DNA from: Tritrichomonas musculus
Taxonomy: Eukaryota; Parabasalia; Tritrichomonadida; Tritrichomonadidae
Direction of reading: 5' to 3'
DNA length: 64,000 bases
Assembly: GCA_039105265.1 (NCBI GenBank)
Contig: JAPFFF010000023.1
Coordinates: 1,116,001 to 1,180,000 of the forward strand
Below are positions 25,908 to 34,524 of this stretch, one piece after another (the stretch's first letter is position 1; every line of letters begins with the position of its first letter). The notes below the pieces were generated by a model. That model saw nothing but the letters and a program-made list of their open reading frames with translations, made no database searches and was not told the DNA's origin. A program made the translations under genes and the position numbers.

Positions 25908-28490
25908 ATGAGGTTATCATTCACAGTCGGTGAAGTTCATAATAAAAATGATGTATATGATAGAGGATACGTTGATTTAAGTGGAGCACTTAATACAGTC
26001 GAAAGAGTGGCATATGTATGGAGTAAGACACCAACTCAAACCAGCAATGATGATGGCTTAACATCACGTGATATTGCATTATACCTTCGTCATGATTACA
26101 CTGATCCTATTGATGAAGTTAATTGGGATGCAACTACAAATGCATTCGAATACATCATCAAGCAACAGTTCTATGAAGTGTCACCTAATCCAAACTCAGC
26201 TACAACACTTTACACTGACTTCAACATTACATCATCGAAGATCATTACAGCAGACAACATCACTACAATGAGATCTGACTTGAATCTCGTTACTAACAAC
26301 GTTGATGTAGTATCGTATGATGTTAAGGAAGTGCAATCTAAGGTTGATGCACTTGGCTCGCAGATGACTGACCAACAAGCTAAGACTAAATACCTTGAGA
26401 AGGAAGTTGATAAGATTGATATGAAAGCTAATGTTGGTATTGCGTTAGGTGCTGTTGGCTGTGTGTTAGGTGCAACTGGCATAGGTGTTGCTGGTAAAGC
26501 ATTATCATTTGCAACGAAGGGTGTTGGTTCAGCTGTCATGTCAGGTGGTCGTGAGTTAGTCAACACCATAACTAAAGCTAGTGATGTTGGCGCTGATGTA
26601 TTGGATGACATGCTAGGTAAGCTGACTGATGAACTACCTGATATTGGCGCTGACATATTCTTCGGTGATTTAATTGGTGGACGTTCGACAATGTCGGCCG
26701 CGGTAACGTTAAGTGTAACTAACAGTTCAACTCAAGATGCAGCATCAATTACAACTCAAGATGCAACATCAATTACAACTCAAGATGCAACATCAATTAC
26801 AACTCAAGCTGTCACTCATGACAAGCTTACTAAGATAGCTCAATGGTGTGATGAAGAATACATACCAGTAACAGAGATGAACTTCAGTGATGAACTCGAT
26901 GATCCATCTAAAGTGGCAATGACATTGACATCAACAATGGACATGTGTAAACGATTCAGACATACACTCAAGCCTACCATCAAAGCACTGGCAAATGCAA
27001 TCAGTGATGTATCTGTACAGATGGATGGATATGTTAACAAGAATGAGTTAGCACGTAATGATACCATCGATGTTGTTGGCAAGGTTGACGGTAAAACGAT
27101 TCAACTCATAGCTGAAGACACAATCACAAGTGGTGTACTTAAAGTCGAACTCATGGTTAGAACGATTAGCGAGTTCAATGACATTGACTATGATGAACAA
27201 TATGTTACAATCAACATTGTGGATGATGCAATAGCTGAGTTCAATGGTACAGATACATTTCCAGCGGCAACGATGAGTGGCAACATCATTACGATTAACA
27301 ACCCACACAATGTACAGGTCACAAGCATAACTGTTAAAGAAAACACATCGGTTAGACAATTGACACTCACAACGAATGATTTGGCATATACATGTGACAT
27401 TGACGCATTACAGAAGAAGATAGATTCATTACATGATCAACTCGAAAAGAATGATAAGTCATTGGCTACTACACTGAATGAGTTTCCGACTGTAGATGAA
27501 GTTAACACAGCGTTGGATACAGTTAAGAATGAATCTGATATCAAATATGCGTTGAAGAGTGAGATACCAACCAATCATGTTACGACATCACAGTTGACAT
27601 CAACATTGAATGAGTACATGTTGAAGAGTGATATGCCAGATGATTATGCTACTATAGATGATCTCGATGGATATGCGTTGAAGAGTGAGTTACCAACCAA
27701 TCATGTTACGACATCACAGTTAACATCAACATTGAATGAGTACATGTTGAAGAGTGATATGCCAGATGATAATGTCGTTGTTGATCAGTTGGATGGATAT
27801 GCATTGAAGAGTGAGTTACCAACGGATTATGTATCAACGACTAGCTTAGTGAATACATTGAAGTTGTATGTCAAGTCAAATGAATTACCAACTAATCATG
27901 TTACAACATCACAGTTGACATCAACATTGAATGAGTACATGTTGAAGAGTGATATGCCAGATGATTATGCTACTATGGATGATCTCGATGGTTATGCATT
28001 GAAGAGTGAGTTACCAAACATTGATGTTAGCAATGTCAGAGCATATGACGATCTATCATATTGTTCTACTGATAAGACATCATTGACGATAGGTGTTACT
28101 GGAACTTTAAAATTGCCATCGATTCTCCCTTTCGCGGAAGGTGCACATATTGTAGTCGATGCTATATTTGATGATGGTACTGAACATCTTGACTTCATAT
28201 TCAAAACCAATTCCATTACCAGTGATACGCATACAATGATTTACAACGTGAATGGAACTGAAGCTGTAATTAGATATCAAGACTACACGATAAACTGGAA
28301 TAGCACTACTGGTGAGTTCACTATCAAAGGTTTCGTGAAACATAAAGGTTTGAACCCATTAGAATATAGAAACTTACGTGCTGATACCGGTGATCATCAT
28401 GATTCGTTGGCGTTGAATAGCCAAATCGAACAACTATGGAGTTACATCACAGCGTTAGAAACACGATTAGCTGCATTGGAATCGACGTAA
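25908..28490 (+). CDS. fibre-like structural protein B, with 40-residue repeats
   Basis: Start placed at the first ATG of the open frame. The protein (about 860 residues) shares with the element 1 fibre the blocks HDYTDPIDEVNWDATTNAFE, QQFYEVSPNPNSATTLYTDF and SSKIITADNITTMRSDLNL, a Gly/Ala-rich hydrophobic hinge (VGIALGAVGCVLGATGIGVA), and a 24-bp tandem repeat (TTQDATSI). Near residues 550-710 lie repeats of about 40 residues (TNHVTTSQLTSTLNEYMLKS, DGYALKSELP). The C-terminal beta-rich tip domain ends in a short coiled coil (LWSYITALETRLAALE). The layout is typical of trimeric fibres with a receptor-binding tip; function is inferred. Confidence 0.65.
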   Translation: MRLSFTVGEVHNKNDVYDRGYVDLSGALNTVERVAYVWSKTPTQTSNDDGLTSRDIALYLRHDYTDPIDEVNWDATTNAFEYIIKQQFYEVSPNPNSATTLYTDFNITSSKIITADNITTMRSDLNLVTNNVDVVSYDVKEVQSKVDALGSQMTDQQAKTKYLEKEVDKIDMKANVGIALGAVGCVLGATGIGVAGKALSFATKGVGSAVMSGGRELVNTITKASDVGADVLDDMLGKLTDELPDIGADIFFGDLIGGRSTMSAAVTLSVTNSSTQDAASITTQDATSITTQDATSITTQAVTHDKLTKIAQWCDEEYIPVTEMNFSDELDDPSKVAMTLTSTMDMCKRFRHTLKPTIKALANAISDVSVQMDGYVNKNELARNDTIDVVGKVDGKTIQLIAEDTITSGVLKVELMVRTISEFNDIDYDEQYVTINIVDDAIAEFNGTDTFPAATMSGNIITINNPHNVQVTSITVKENTSVRQLTLTTNDLAYTCDIDALQKKIDSLHDQLEKNDKSLATTLNEFPTVDEVNTALDTVKNESDIKYALKSEIPTNHVTTSQLTSTLNEYMLKSDMPDDYATIDDLDGYALKSELPTNHVTTSQLTSTLNEYMLKSDMPDDNVVVDQLDGYALKSELPTDYVSTTSLVNTLKLYVKSNELPTNHVTTSQLTSTLNEYMLKSDMPDDYATMDDLDGYALKSELPNIDVSNVRAYDDLSYCSTDKTSLTIGVTGTLKLPSILPFAEGAHIVVDAIFDDGTEHLDFIFKTNSITSDTHTMIYNVNGTEAVIRYQDYTINWNSTTGEFTIKGFVKHKGLNPLEYRNLRADTGDHHDSLALNSQIEQLWSYITALETRLAALEST

Positions 28491-28518
28491 AAATAACTCA
28501 TATGTTTTTTATATACTG

Positions 28519-28786
28519 CTTGAGTTATCACTTGAGCTATCACTTGAGCTATCACTTGAGCTATCACTTGAGTTATCACTTGAGTTATCACTTGAGTTAT
28601 CATTTAAGCTATCACTTGAGCTATCACTTGAGCTATCACTTGAGCTATCACTTGAGCTATCACTTGAGCTATCACTTGAGCTATCACTTGAGCTATCACT
28701 TGAGCTATCACTTGAGCTATCACTTGAGCTATCACTTGAGCTATCACTTGAGCTATCACTTGAGCTATCACTTGAGCTATCACTTA
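28519..28786. repeat. 12-bp minisatellite, inverted form (GAGCTATCACTT)
   Basis: About 22 units of CTATCACTTGAG / TTATCACTTGAG. The reverse complement, TCAAGTGATAGC, is the same unit family as the array at 22,027. It lies between the convergent fibre B and PGCCV genes and gives spurious SYHL or SSDS reading frames. Confidence 0.9.
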
Positions 28787-29308
28787 ACATACAACAACAT
28801 ACTTCAAACATAAGTGATAAGCATTAACAAGATCATTGAACTCTTTATTGTATACCTGTTTGAAGTCAGTGACAATCTCACCATTATCTTTGATTATCTT
28901 AATGGCGTCTACCTTTTGAATGGGTGATGCTTTACCTACACAACAACCAGGGTTGTCATCAACGTATATCTCAACCTCACCATGAGTGACTGCCTTGATG
29001 ATTGCTGCTAATGCTTGCTGTGGTACGATGATAGTGCGCTTGCTGATGAGATTGCTGATCAATGCCTTGTCATTGTCAAGTAGTATCTTAGCATACGTTT
29101 CAAGTATGAGTACTTTAACATCAACATCAATGCTATCATGTGGTGTATCAAGTTGAACATCACGTGTGATAACGATATCTTCTTTACCATCATCACGCTT
29201 GTTGATGAATATGTTGTTGTTAATATTGTTGTTTGATTGTGCTGCAGCTGCTGGCTCAAGACTGACGTTGGCATTTACACCAGTGTTTAATGGTCGCTTC
29301 TTAATCAT
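28784..29308 (-). CDS. conserved Maverick protein with PGCCV motif (element 2 copy)
   Basis: A 174-residue protein. It has an Asn/Ala-rich N-terminus (AAAAQSNNNINNNIFINK) and a conserved C-terminal domain with EIYVDDNPGCCVGKASPIQK and VYNKEFNDLVNAYHLCLKY, matching the 10,091-10,693 protein of element 1 in motif order. The stop is embedded at the edge of the 12-bp minisatellite. Start context TTTAATTCAAATG. Function unknown; conserved in both lineages, so probably core to the element. Confidence 0.7.
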   Translation of the reverse strand: MIKKRPLNTGVNANVSLEPAAAAQSNNNINNNIFINKRDDGKEDIVITRDVQLDTPHDSIDVDVKVLILETYAKILLDNDKALISNLISKRTIIVPQQALAAIIKAVTHGEVEIYVDDNPGCCVGKASPIQKVDAIKIIKDNGEIVTDFKQVYNKEFNDLVNAYHLCLKYVVVC

Positions 29309-29394
29309 TTGAATTAAACAAAAACATTTTTACTCACCACCTTCAGCTATTGCATGTAAGCTGTATGATGTGATGCAGTTGAAGTGATACTCTA

Positions 29395-29720
29395 GGCAAT
29401 ACATTGAGTGTTACATTGAGTGATACACTAAGCGATACATTGAGTGATACACTAAGCGATACATTGAGTGATACGGCTGGCTCTGCCAGACGTCCAGCAT
29501 AGCTGGCCGAGGTGATATGTTAGGTGATACACTAAGCGATACATTGAGTGATACATTAGGCAAGCAGTTGAAGTGTTACATTAGGTGATGCATTAGGTGA
29601 TATGTTAGGTGATACACTAAGCGATACATTGAGTGATACCCGGCTGGCTCTGCCAGAACCCTGACTATGTCAGGCTTAACCCCTTGTGGGTTAACGTTCA
29701 GCATAGCTGCCCGAGGCAAG
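29395..29720. repeat. 12-bp repeats (GATACATTGAGT / GATACACTAAGC) and GC-rich hairpin units
   Basis: Gene-free stretch of irregular 12-bp repeats mixing GATACATTGAGT and GATACACTAAGC. They are interrupted twice (29,474-29,510 and 29,643-29,713) by clusters of short GC-rich hairpins of 5-bp stem and 3-nt loop, such as CTGGCTCTGCCAG and CTGACTATGTCAG. Confidence 0.8.
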
Positions 29721-29723
29721 CAC

Positions 29724-29912
29724 TTAATATGAGTTAACGTCATCCTTATACAATATCAATTGCTTAGCATTAACCTTATTAGCTTTACCATCAACTGCTG
29801 ATAGGTTCTCTTTATGATGTGTAGCTGGGTGCTGGAACTTAGGTTGTGTCACAGGTGGGTTAGGTGTTATACACTGACGATGGCTCATGATTTGAACGTT
29901 GCGTGATGACAT
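29724..29912 (-). CDS. small hypothetical protein
   Basis: A 62-residue Pro/Asn/His-rich protein (MSSRNVQIMSHRQCITPNPP). Its support is the start context GTTTTTACTCAAATG, identical in layout to other genes of the element, and the 23-bp spacing to the HNH gene. No domain is visible; it may be an unstructured virion or regulatory peptide. Confidence 0.45.
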   Translation of the reverse strand: MSSRNVQIMSHRQCITPNPPVTQPKFQHPATHHKENLSAVDGKANKVNAKQLILYKDDVNSY

Positions 29913-29935
29913 TTGAGTAAAAACAAATACATTGA

Positions 29936-30541
29936 TTAAAGATCATGTTGACGTTTGAACTTGCTAATGCATACACCTACTAGTTTGTTGTTAACGTCCA
30001 TGCAATAAACCACTTTACATTCAGACTTTGTTACATTGATGTGAAGTCGTCGATATAAATCATCAGCTACTCTACCATAGAACACATCTTCATCATTAGC
30101 ATCATCATGGTAATAGTAATATCGACCTTGTTCAAAGTAACGCATACCATTTTTAGTCTCATACGTGTCAATCACTATTGATTCATCAGGTATGTCATCA
30201 AAATACTCATACTTAATATGGCCATGACCTGCTTTGTTAAGCCTATTCTCAGTAGGTGTTACCCAACGCAAATTGCTAATGTGATAGTCTGTTCTATCTT
30301 TGTTAATATGATCGACTTCAACCTTATTGACAAGGTCATCATTAGCTATCCATTGTAATGCAATGACACGATGCTTAGGATATGTAGTTGAATTCACCCT
30401 TAATTGTGGATAGCCACTTCCATTCATTGATTCAGATACAACCTTATGGTTATCCCTACGTCTGACTTGATATGGGTATTCAGTGCATATCTCAAATGAT
30501 GAATCAACTTTAAGTGTTTCCCAATGCTGTTCAATTGTCAT
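29936..30541 (-). CDS. HNH homing-type endonuclease (element 2)
   Basis: Of two nearby Met codons, the start at 30,541 (MTIEQHWETLKVDSSFEICT) has the CAAATG context. The 201-residue protein carries the NUMOD4-like EICTEYPYQVRRRDN, HNH core VEVDHINKDRTDYHISNLRW, and the C-terminal domain shared with both element 1 copies (YEYFDDIPDESIVIDTYETK; VCISKFKRQHDL). It sits immediately downstream of the capsid candidate, as does the 5,957 gene in element 1, so the pair capsid-HNH is conserved between lineages. Confidence 0.85.
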   Translation of the reverse strand: MTIEQHWETLKVDSSFEICTEYPYQVRRRDNHKVVSESMNGSGYPQLRVNSTTYPKHRVIALQWIANDDLVNKVEVDHINKDRTDYHISNLRWVTPTENRLNKAGHGHIKYEYFDDIPDESIVIDTYETKNGMRYFEQGRYYYYHDDANDEDVFYGRVADDLYRRLHINVTKSECKVVYCMDVNNKLVGVCISKFKRQHDL

Positions 30542-30590
30542 TTGCATGAAGTCAAAAATGATAATATAATTAGTTACACATTAACATGTA

Positions 30591-32189
30591 TTAACGACTT
30601 GTAATATCGTACTGGCCTATTTCTACAACGGGAGGCATACCATTAGGTTGAACATGAATTGATATAACAGTGTCTTGTAACAATGCCATCAATGGTGGTG
30701 TAGTGTTGTTCTGTGTATAGTAAGTATCATCAAGGTCACATACGATTTCATATGTGATTGGCGTGTTAGTGGTTTGACCTTGTTGGAAAGTGTTATCTGT
30801 CTCAGTTGGCAACCCAATAAAGAATGACGTGCGATCATTACTATATAATCCAGTAGTGTTTTCATTCCATTCTTCATAATTAACCAATGATGCAGTGACC
30901 TCTTTATTAAAACCTGTTTGTTCACCATTAACATTCATAGCGTTCTGACATAGTTCAATCAACATTGGATCCTCACCATCAGCTGTATTGAATGGTATTG
31001 CAGGTATAGTACCATACCCACCACATCGTAGTTGGAAGCTGTTAAACATTGGATTCTTAAATACAGTATGATGTGTTGCTTTCAATGGGAAGAGGAAGAA
31101 GATTGAATCAACAAATCGCGGTGTGATTGTTTGAGTGGATGAACAATGACCATCGCTAAGCTTCTTTGACATGGTAGTGAATGTGAGTATCTGCGTTGGA
31201 AAGATAAGCTCTTGCTTCGTGTATCGTTGTATGAGAGAGTTATATATATCAGCATCAATGCCGAAGTTAGGTATGATACTATGACAATTGTATACTTCAT
31301 AATCACGTGCAACAGTTAATGTACGATCATCAGATGTAATGTTATGTATACCATTATCATCATCATTTGAAGCAGTCCACATTTTAACTGGGTCACCAAT
31401 AGGAGTGAATTCATTAGTGATTTCATTAAATGCGAAGTCAGTATAATCTTGAATGGTTGACATCAATTCTTTAGATGGTCCACATGGACAATAGAGGAGA
31501 GCTTGTGTACCAAACATGATTTTCAACTCAAGCTTACCAGCGAATGCAGGTAGATATTTAATGTTACTCAATGGTAAGAACCTTCGCAAGTCAATCTTTA
31601 ATGGTATCTCGATGTTATCAACATGATTAACTTTATTACCATCCTTGTCTCTGAATAATATGAAGTTACCACAATGAGCAAGATGAAATCTACGATGGAA
31701 TATATCTTTATGACGAACCTTTGAAAATACATCAGCTCGTTTTGATGTTTCATTTGCACCACATGCAGTGATGAATGATTCTTCTGGAGCAAAGTTTTGA
31801 GTGTATATTGATATGCCATTAGCAAGGATCTCATACTTCTCAACTGCATCCATTGCATCTTTGAAGCCAACCCACAGTGAATCAAAATCATAGCCATTAA
31901 CTTGTGTTATAGCAAGTCGTTGATCAAGTTTTACATTTACTTTTAATGTTGCTTTGATGAAGCCATTATATATATCTGCAGTGTTATCACATGTTGGACT
32001 GATGATGAATGTGGTGAATGACCCTGCATGGATAGGTGCAGATGGACTGTATGAAGCTTGTGCATCAATGAAATACTTATGATTGGTATCGGACATGGCA
32101 ATAGCATTATCAACTACATCAAAGTAGCTTGCAACTTGAGTGTTGACTTCAGCTGACGTCTTATGGAATACTTCTGCGTTGAATGTCAT
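30591..32189 (-). CDS. major capsid protein candidate (double jelly-roll type)
   Basis: A 532-residue beta-rich protein. It matches the element 1 capsid candidate at an N-terminal block (YSPSAPIHAGSFTTFIISPT), at a middle block (LWVGFKDAMDAVEKYEILAN) and at a C-terminal block (IFFLFPLKATHHTVFKNPMF, then GGYGTIPAIPFNT). It lacks the Pro-rich linker seen there, explaining most of the size difference. Size and gene neighbourhood (small basic proteins, ATPase) are those of Polinton major capsid proteins. Start context ACATTCAAATG. Confidence 0.7.
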   Translation of the reverse strand: MTFNAEVFHKTSAEVNTQVASYFDVVDNAIAMSDTNHKYFIDAQASYSPSAPIHAGSFTTFIISPTCDNTADIYNGFIKATLKVNVKLDQRLAITQVNGYDFDSLWVGFKDAMDAVEKYEILANGISIYTQNFAPEESFITACGANETSKRADVFSKVRHKDIFHRRFHLAHCGNFILFRDKDGNKVNHVDNIEIPLKIDLRRFLPLSNIKYLPAFAGKLELKIMFGTQALLYCPCGPSKELMSTIQDYTDFAFNEITNEFTPIGDPVKMWTASNDDDNGIHNITSDDRTLTVARDYEVYNCHSIIPNFGIDADIYNSLIQRYTKQELIFPTQILTFTTMSKKLSDGHCSSTQTITPRFVDSIFFLFPLKATHHTVFKNPMFNSFQLRCGGYGTIPAIPFNTADGEDPMLIELCQNAMNVNGEQTGFNKEVTASLVNYEEWNENTTGLYSNDRTSFFIGLPTETDNTFQQGQTTNTPITYEIVCDLDDTYYTQNNTTPPLMALLQDTVISIHVQPNGMPPVVEIGQYDITSR

Positions 32190-32216
32190 TTGAATGTATT
32201 AAAAATATGTATTTAA

Positions 32217-32945
32217 TCAACGTCGAATGCGTGATATGAATGGTTGTTGCTCAATGATATTTGGTTGATCATATATGGGTTCACTTGATGGTGGTGATTC
32301 ATTAGGTGGTTGTGTTGGCTCATCAGATGGCAATAGATCAGGTACGTACTTACTTCTTACACGTGGCTTTGATAGTTCCTTATTAACGACATGCTTGATG
32401 TATTGCTTTTGTTCACGCTTGAATCTATCATTACGTAGCTCTTCACCTAATGAACGTAGCTGTTCAAGGATCTCCAAGTTAATGGTTGTATCATGTGTGG
32501 CAACTTGATGTGGTGGTGATGTTGTACGTTGAGTAGTGTGTTGTTTGAATCTATTAGGTAGACGTGTTGGCGTATGCATAGGTTGTGCTTCTTCATGTTG
32601 TGATGGTTCATCATTGGGGTTATCACTTGAGTTAGCATTGAGGTAAGCACTTGAGTTAGCATTTGAGTTACCACTTGAGTTACTGGCTTTGCCAGCAGCT
32701 GCATCTCTAATACAGTTATCATTGAGGTTACCACTTGAGTTAACATTGGGGTTACCACTTGATTCAAGCATACCATTGAGATTGTCTGATGATTTATCCC
32801 TATGAATGAGTGGTTGCTTTCGTTGTTTAACAATGTACTTACCCTCTTTCTTAGTAGGGAACACTTCATATTGCTCATCGTCAATGCCTTGCAACCAACG
32901 TTGAATGATCTGATTGCGCTTCATGCCAGTAACATATTTGGACAT
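32217..32945 (-). CDS. low-complexity virion-type protein
   Basis: Start chosen at 32,945 (MSKYVTGMKRNQIIQRWLQG) with the CAAATG context; an upstream Met is less likely. The 242-residue protein has a basic N-terminal motif (QYEVFPTKKEGKYIVKQRKQ), an Asn/Ser repeat region encoded by the element's 12-bp unit (SSGNSNANSSAYLNANSSDN), a helical segment (LEQLRSLGEELRNDRFKREQ) and a Pro-rich tail. It corresponds in position to the 9,135-9,581 gene of element 1. A GC-rich hairpin unit (32,683-32,695) is in frame, encoding part of AAAGKASNSS. Confidence 0.6.
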   Translation of the reverse strand: MSKYVTGMKRNQIIQRWLQGIDDEQYEVFPTKKEGKYIVKQRKQPLIHRDKSSDNLNGMLESSGNPNVNSSGNLNDNCIRDAAAGKASNSSGNSNANSSAYLNANSSDNPNDEPSQHEEAQPMHTPTRLPNRFKQHTTQRTTSPPHQVATHDTTINLEILEQLRSLGEELRNDRFKREQKQYIKHVVNKELSKPRVRSKYVPDLLPSDEPTQPPNESPPSSEPIYDQPNIIEQQPFISRIRR

Positions 32946-32978
32946 TTGAAATACACAAAAATAAAAAGTCAATATTGT

Positions 32979-33194
32979 TTACTTACGTGATGATTTACGT
33001 TTATTATGTGACTTTGATTTGTGACTATTGCTTGACCTTATATATGGTGTCGTTACATCATGTGTGTTAGTGTTAGCGTGATATTGTTTGGTGTTTGATC
33101 TAGGTCTAGTTACTTCATTGTACATCGTACCAGGTCCAGATACGATAACTGATTGACTTGATCGATATGCGTTAGTTCTTGTGTTGAAACTCAT
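32979..33194 (-). CDS. small basic protein
   Basis: A 71-residue protein, MSFNTRTNAYRSSQSVIVSG at the start and a Lys/Arg/Ser-rich tail (SNSHKSKSHNKRKSSRK), likely unstructured and DNA- or RNA-binding. Neighbour spacing is tight (10 bp to the next gene). Resembles the 77-residue gene of element 1 at 9,583 only in size, charge and location. Confidence 0.5.
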   Translation of the reverse strand: MSFNTRTNAYRSSQSVIVSGPGTMYNEVTRPRSNTKQYHANTNTHDVTTPYIRSSNSHKSKSHNKRKSSRK

Positions 33195-33204
33195 TTATGA
33201 CTCA

Positions 33205-33642
33205 TTAAACACCTCTAACTGGTGTCCACTTATGTGTTCGATGTGATGTAGCTCGTCGTGAATCAACTGCAGCTTGTGCTGATGATGAACCACCTGTAGT
33301 GATGGTTGTTACATTAGGTTTTAATGCACCTCTCGCAAATTGCTCACTGATTTTCTCAAGCTTGTTTGTAATACTTCCCTTTGGCATGTTGTTTAATATG
33401 TTAGCACCTGTTGCTGTTAACGCACCTAATGCTGGGTTGAATGCTGATGCAAATGGTGTCAATGCATGTAATGCCATGCCTACAGCTTTAGGATGGTTAA
33501 CAGCGAAGTTCTTTGCACCAATCAACCCCTTCTTAGTGGCACTCCATATGTGGTGAGCTGCATTCTTTGCACCAATCAATCCTTGATGAATATCACTTTT
33601 TAATCTGTTCCATCCACTGGTAATGAAACTTTTGAATCCCAT
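33205..33642 (-). CDS. small Gly/Ala-rich amphipathic virion-type protein
   Basis: A 145-residue protein with an N-terminal amphipathic region containing the internal repeat GLIGAKNAAHH / GLIGAKNFAVN, then a hydrophobic Ala/Gly-rich segment (MALHALTPFASAFNPALGAL) and a Thr/Ser-rich tail. Comparable in character to the 84-residue protein at 8,854 in element 1. By analogy with adenovirus-type minor core or membrane-lytic proteins it may act inside the particle; inferred. It starts 13 bp after the ATPase stop. Confidence 0.6.
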   Translation of the reverse strand: MGFKSFITSGWNRLKSDIHQGLIGAKNAAHHIWSATKKGLIGAKNFAVNHPKAVGMALHALTPFASAFNPALGALTATGANILNNMPKGSITNKLEKISEQFARGALKPNVTTITTGGSSSAQAAVDSRRATSHRTHKWTPVRGV

Positions 33643-33654
33643 GTTTGTAATTCA

Positions 33655-34518
33655 TTAAACTTCAAAGTGTGATTGATTCGCAACGATGTTGATTATGAAT
33701 TTATCGTGTTGGCCTTTATGATTGAGGTATGCTTCTGTAGTTGATTTAATGTCAAGATTGTTAGGTGTTTGCTGTAGCATTGATGTGAAATCCTCTTTAC
33801 TGAAGCCACTATAGCATATGATGTCAGTAGCTAAACGTTTAACGTTGAGATGAACGAATCGAAGTGTTTGCACTGCTATGATACAGGTTATGTTGTAGTG
33901 ACGTGTCTTAGTTAGTAAACGACATAGTTCACTGTTGCCATTCTTAAGTAGTGGTGATCCAGCTGCATCATCAAGAACCAGCAGTGTGTTGTATGGGTAT
34001 GAAGCTGTTTGATATTTAACTAGCTTATTTGCTACATATGCAATCCTATCTTCAATCTCATACAATGAATGCTTGTTAATGATTCTTGCCATCTCCTCAT
34101 TGGTGTCAACCATTTTTGATAACACATGTTTAACCATAGCATAGTACTTGAGCTTGCGTTTGAGATGACGCTTGAGATATGGCAATAGATGTTCTTCTTT
34201 GATGTATTCAATGGGTGTCTTAACGTTTTTGGATAGTACTTCAGCTGTCTTATCAAGTTTGCCCGACGTTGAACAGAAGATGATCTTACTATAGTATGGC
34301 TTAGCGAATAGTCGTTCAGTTATCATGATGTGTGACCATATCCAGAATGATTTACCAGCGCCCATCTTACCAATTAAAAAGTAGATACCATTTGATGAGA
34401 ATGGATACTCTTCACTTAGTGGTTTAATCAATGCCATCTCAATATCACGTTGGTTTTTACGTAACGACTCTTGAATAAGATGTTTAACTTCATTCATAAC
34501 GTTTTTATGTTGACTCAT
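33655..34518 (-). CDS. A32-type (FtsK/HerA) DNA-packaging ATPase
   Basis: A 287-residue P-loop ATPase. Walker A: GIYFLIGKMGAGKSFWIWS (about residues 43-61). Walker B: NTLLVLDDAAGSPLL (about 177-191). A following strand, CIIAVQTLRF, carries the glutamine typical of this family's sensor. Located between integrase and the small virion-type genes, all in one direction with gaps under 15 bp, a transcription-unit-like cluster. It packages element DNA into capsids by family analogy. Confidence 0.88.
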   Translation of the reverse strand: MSQHKNVMNEVKHLIQESLRKNQRDIEMALIKPLSEEYPFSSNGIYFLIGKMGAGKSFWIWSHIMITERLFAKPYYSKIIFCSTSGKLDKTAEVLSKNVKTPIEYIKEEHLLPYLKRHLKRKLKYYAMVKHVLSKMVDTNEEMARIINKHSLYEIEDRIAYVANKLVKYQTASYPYNTLLVLDDAAGSPLLKNGNSELCRLLTKTRHYNITCIIAVQTLRFVHLNVKRLATDIICYSGFSKEDFTSMLQQTPNNLDIKSTTEAYLNHKGQHDKFIINIVANQSHFEV

Positions 34519-34524
34519 TTGATA

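Noticed and set aside
28436-28813. ORFs of YHLS or SSDS repeats
   Set aside because: Produced by the 12-bp minisatellite on both strands.
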